DNA of 7,568 bases, from positions 1 to 7,568 of the forward strand of contig DAOUTY010000078.1 in NCBI GenBank assembly GCA_030668425.1, written 5' to 3'. The notes beneath the pieces are model-generated. The model was not told the origin of the DNA. It was given only the letters and a program-made list of their open reading frames with translations, and searched no databases. Shown here piece by piece: positions 5,870 to 7,568 of the stretch. The position numbers were made by a program, and so were the translations under genes. Within the stretch, counting starts at the first letter, position 1; every line of letters begins with the position of its first letter. The stretch is from Chloroflexota bacterium. GTDB lineage: Bacteria > Chloroflexota > Dehalococcoidia > SZUA-161.

Positions 5870-7348
5870 ATGCTAAACAAAGTAGTTACTAGTTTCAATG
5901 AGGCGGTCGCGGATATCCCTGACGGGGCTCTGATCGCTATGGAATGCTGGGGGATCTCTGCCACCCCTCAGAACCTCATTGCTGCCGTCAAAAGGAAGGG
6001 AGTAAGAGATCTCACTATTATGACCCACAACTTCATCCCCTTGCCCATCGGCAGTGAGGACGAGGTTACAATGCCCACGGTGCTTCTTCCGCAAATGAAG
6101 AAACTGATAGCAGCCGTAGTAGGATTCCAGCAACTGGGTGCCGGAGCTTTTGTCAAGGAATACGTGGAAAACGGGCTAGAGGTAGAGCTCTCGACCCACG
6201 GTACGCTGGCTTCAAGACTGTACGCTGGCGCCGCCGGCCTCGGCGGTTTCTTAAACCCCGTTGGCGTGGGCACGATTCTAGCGGAGGAGAAAGAGAGAAG
6301 GGTTATCAATGGCAAGGAATACATCTTCGAAGAGCCGATAAGACCTGATTACGCATTCATCAGAGGCTACAAGGCGGATAAGCTTGGTAATCTGGTCTAT
6401 AAGGGGACCTATAGGGCAGACCAGCCGGTAATGGCGATGGCGGCCAAAGTCACTATCGCCGAGGTAGACGAGATAGTGGAGGTAGGCGAGATCGACTCCG
6501 AGCAAGTGGTGACCCCTGGAGCATTTGTCGATCGTATCGTGGAGATCCCCGAAGACGGACTGGGCACGCGTCAGAAAAAAAAGGAACTGCTATCCCGGCT
6601 GGGCGGCATCGGGATGGCACGCAAGATGTTGTTCAGACAGATATGCGCCGATGAAAGCGCTGACAACGTGGGGGCAAGTAAAACGAAGCAGAGACTTGAC
6701 AGGGATATTATAGCAATGAGAGCGGCAAAGGAGCTGAAGGACGGCGACTATGTCAACCTCGGACTCGGGATACCGAATCTCTGTGCCCTCTATATACCAG
6801 AGGGTGTTATCTTTCAATCAGAGAACGGCGCTCTGGGCTACGGCCCTCTGGTAATGGAGGACGAGATAGAGAAGGCGGAGTTTCACTATGTCGACGCCGG
6901 CGGCAGGTTTTGGACGCCGGAGCCTGGCATGGCCCTGTTCGACCTCATCACTTCTTTCGCCATGATAAGAGGCGGCCGCCTCATAACCATCCTCGGTGGA
7001 CTCCAGGTTTCGCAGAAGGGGGATCTGGCAAATTGGAACGTCAGCGGTGACGCTCTCGGCGGCACCATAGGTGGTGGCATGGACCTGGCTGTGGGTGCGA
7101 AAAGGGTGATCATCACCATGGAGCATACTACCAGGGAGGGAAAGCCAAAGATAGTGAAGAAGTGCTCCTACCCGCTTACGGCCAGAAAGTGCGTGGACAT
7201 AATCATTACCGACCTGGCTGTGATCGAGGTCATACCCGAAGGGCTTCTGCTAAAGGAGGTTGCCCCCGGCTGGACAGTGGAAGAGGTGCAAGCGCTCACC
7301 GAGCCTAAGCTCATTATGGCCCCAAACTTGAAGGAGATAGAGCTGTAG
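5870..7348 (+). CDS. Fused 3-oxoacid CoA-transferase (A and B subunits in one chain)
   Basis: 492 residues, similar to single-chain SCOT enzymes (about 500) and equal to the separate A and B subunits joined. A domain about 1-226: DGALIAMECWGISATPQNLIAAV (18-40), GTLASRLYAGAAGLGGFLNPVGVGT (from 111), GYKADKLGNLVYKG, ending near FVDRIVEI. A charged linker follows (about 227-270, with RQKKKELL). B domain about 271-492: the catalytic glutamate is E318 in QSENGALGYGP, followed by SFAMIRGG, LGGLQVS, GDLANWN and MEHTTREG. The reaction swaps CoA between an acyl-CoA and a 3-oxo acid through an enzyme glutamyl-CoA thioester. In the A domain the glycine-rich loop usually written GGFG reads ECWG, and G-x-P reads A-T-P. 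It is paired with the thiolase upstream and is a close paralogue of the gene cut off at the left edge. The linker DNA holds a possible frameshift signal. Cytoplasmic; substrate unknown. Confidence 0.94.
   Translation: MLNKVVTSFNEAVADIPDGALIAMECWGISATPQNLIAAVKRKGVRDLTIMTHNFIPLPIGSEDEVTMPTVLLPQMKKLIAAVVGFQQLGAGAFVKEYVENGLEVELSTHGTLASRLYAGAAGLGGFLNPVGVGTILAEEKERRVINGKEYIFEEPIRPDYAFIRGYKADKLGNLVYKGTYRADQPVMAMAAKVTIAEVDEIVEVGEIDSEQVVTPGAFVDRIVEIPEDGLGTRQKKKELLSRLGGIGMARKMLFRQICADESADNVGASKTKQRLDRDIIAMRAAKELKDGDYVNLGLGIPNLCALYIPEGVIFQSENGALGYGPLVMEDEIEKAEFHYVDAGGRFWTPEPGMALFDLITSFAMIRGGRLITILGGLQVSQKGDLANWNVSGDALGGTIGGGMDLAVGAKRVIITMEHTTREGKPKIVKKCSYPLTARKCVDIIITDLAVIEVIPEGLLLKEVAPGWTVEEVQALTEPKLIMAPNLKEIEL
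6575..6619 (+). other. Candidate -1 programmed frameshift signal at the A/B domain junction
   Basis: A run of eight A (6575-6582) ends in the heptamer A AAA AAG (6577-6583), in the correct phase for -1 slippage (zero-frame codons AAA AAG). Four bases later a stem begins: TGCTATCCCG (6588-6597) pairs with CGGGATGGCA (6610-6619), 10 bp with one U-G wobble and a 12-base loop. This is the layout of the bacterial dnaX signal. A -1 shift would add 23 codons and stop at TGA 6652-6654, giving a product of about 261 residues with the whole A domain and no B domain. No Shine-Dalgarno-like stimulator is seen about 10 bases upstream. Whether it is used is unknown; a lysine-rich linker could produce the run by chance. 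Confidence 0.4.
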
Positions 7349-7371
7349 GCAAGAGGATATTGGCAACCCCG

Positions 7372-7382
7372 GGCTCATACTA
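7372..7382. repeat. Short repeat shared with the other CoA-transferase 3' flank
   Basis: GGCTCATACTA here is identical to 731-741, downstream of the other CoA-transferase copy. It precedes the larger inverted-repeat element by about 20 bases. Confidence 0.4.
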
Positions 7383-7400
7383 TTATAGCAACTGTCTCAG

Positions 7401-7558
7401 CTGTCATTGCGAGGAGCCCTGAGCCAGTCGAAGGGTGCCGAAGCAATCTTGCCGGTATTGTGTAGTATGGTGCGATTGCTTCGCGGAGCCTGTCCTGAGC
7501 TTCGAGGGATTCTTCGTTGCGCTCAGAATGACACCGGGCGAAGGGCTCGCAATGACAG
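7401..7558. repeat. Dispersed inverted-repeat element (REP/MITE-like), about 158 bases
   Basis: Perfect 12-base terminal inverted repeats: CTGTCATTGCGA (7401-7412) and TCGCAATGACAG (7547-7558). GAGCCC/GGGCTC continues the pairing inward. A second nested pair, CGAAGCAATC (7439-7448) and GATTGCTTCG (7474-7483), forms a perfect 10-bp stem. CCTGAGC occurs twice (7418-7424, 7494-7500), and AATGACA recurs at 7527-7533 and 7551-7557. Non-coding elements with this kind of sequence are scattered between genes in many bacterial genomes. It contains no ORF of interest and directly follows the operon's last gene, so it may act as a 3' end or transcription-stopping structure, although no T-run is present. 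It reaches almost to the window edge. Confidence 0.75.
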
Positions 7559-7568
7559 ATACATTCGT

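Noticed and set aside
6525..6713. Independent small ORF in the +1 frame across the CoA-transferase linker
   Set aside because: It has no ribosome site or family features and lies wholly within the fused gene. It is a shadow frame that would be read only after loss of one A from the A8 run.
7401..7558. CRISPR array or insertion sequence at the right edge
   Set aside because: There is no regular repeat-spacer spacing and no transposase frame; the structure is a nested inverted repeat.

Overview
The window reads as a bacterial metabolic locus on the + strand, with six genes all in one direction. Purine-rich Shine-Dalgarno sequences precede the starts, intergenic repeats are of the short dispersed 'GTCATTGCGAGGAG' kind, and AGG/AGA and ATA codons are used freely. 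With the gene content (F420-hydrogenase-beta-like protein, ferredoxin-dependent 2-oxoacid oxidoreductase, thiolase, CoA-transferases), this suggests an anaerobe, perhaps Chloroflexota/Dehalococcoidia or a similar uncultivated lineage. The taxonomic guess is inference; no marker gene is present.

Layout: (1) 1-672, the 3' end of a CoA-transferase gene whose beginning lies outside the window. (2) 673-774, a short gap with a dispersed-repeat fragment. (3) 775-4398, a tight three-gene operon: a FrhB/FdhB-family flavo-iron-sulfur protein, then the alpha and beta subunits of an indolepyruvate:ferredoxin oxidoreductase-type enzyme, with gaps of 9 and 3 bases. (4) 4399-4593, a gene-free stretch with a repeat fragment, a GC-rich hairpin and a further foldable leader. 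(5) 4594-7348, a divergent thiolase and, 28 bases on, a complete fused A+B 3-oxoacid CoA-transferase. (6) 7349-7568, an inverted-repeat dispersed element.

Likely joint role (inference): a CoA-transferase activates a 3-oxo acid, the thiolase cleaves or condenses the 3-oxoacyl-CoA, and the IorAB-type enzyme oxidatively decarboxylates a 2-oxo acid to acyl-CoA with reduction of ferredoxin. The FrhB-like protein would pass those electrons to F420 or another carrier. This fits amino-acid, aryl-acid or ketone-body-like catabolism; no substrate can be assigned from sequence alone.

The points most worth attention are: a dnaX-like slippery heptamer followed by a 10-bp hairpin exactly at the A/B domain junction of the fused CoA-transferase; a pair of CoA-transferase paralogues (about 84% identical, no indels over 223 residues) bracketing the redox module; and departures from family motifs in the thiolase, in the CoA-transferase A domain and in the first Fe-S motif of the IorA-like protein.
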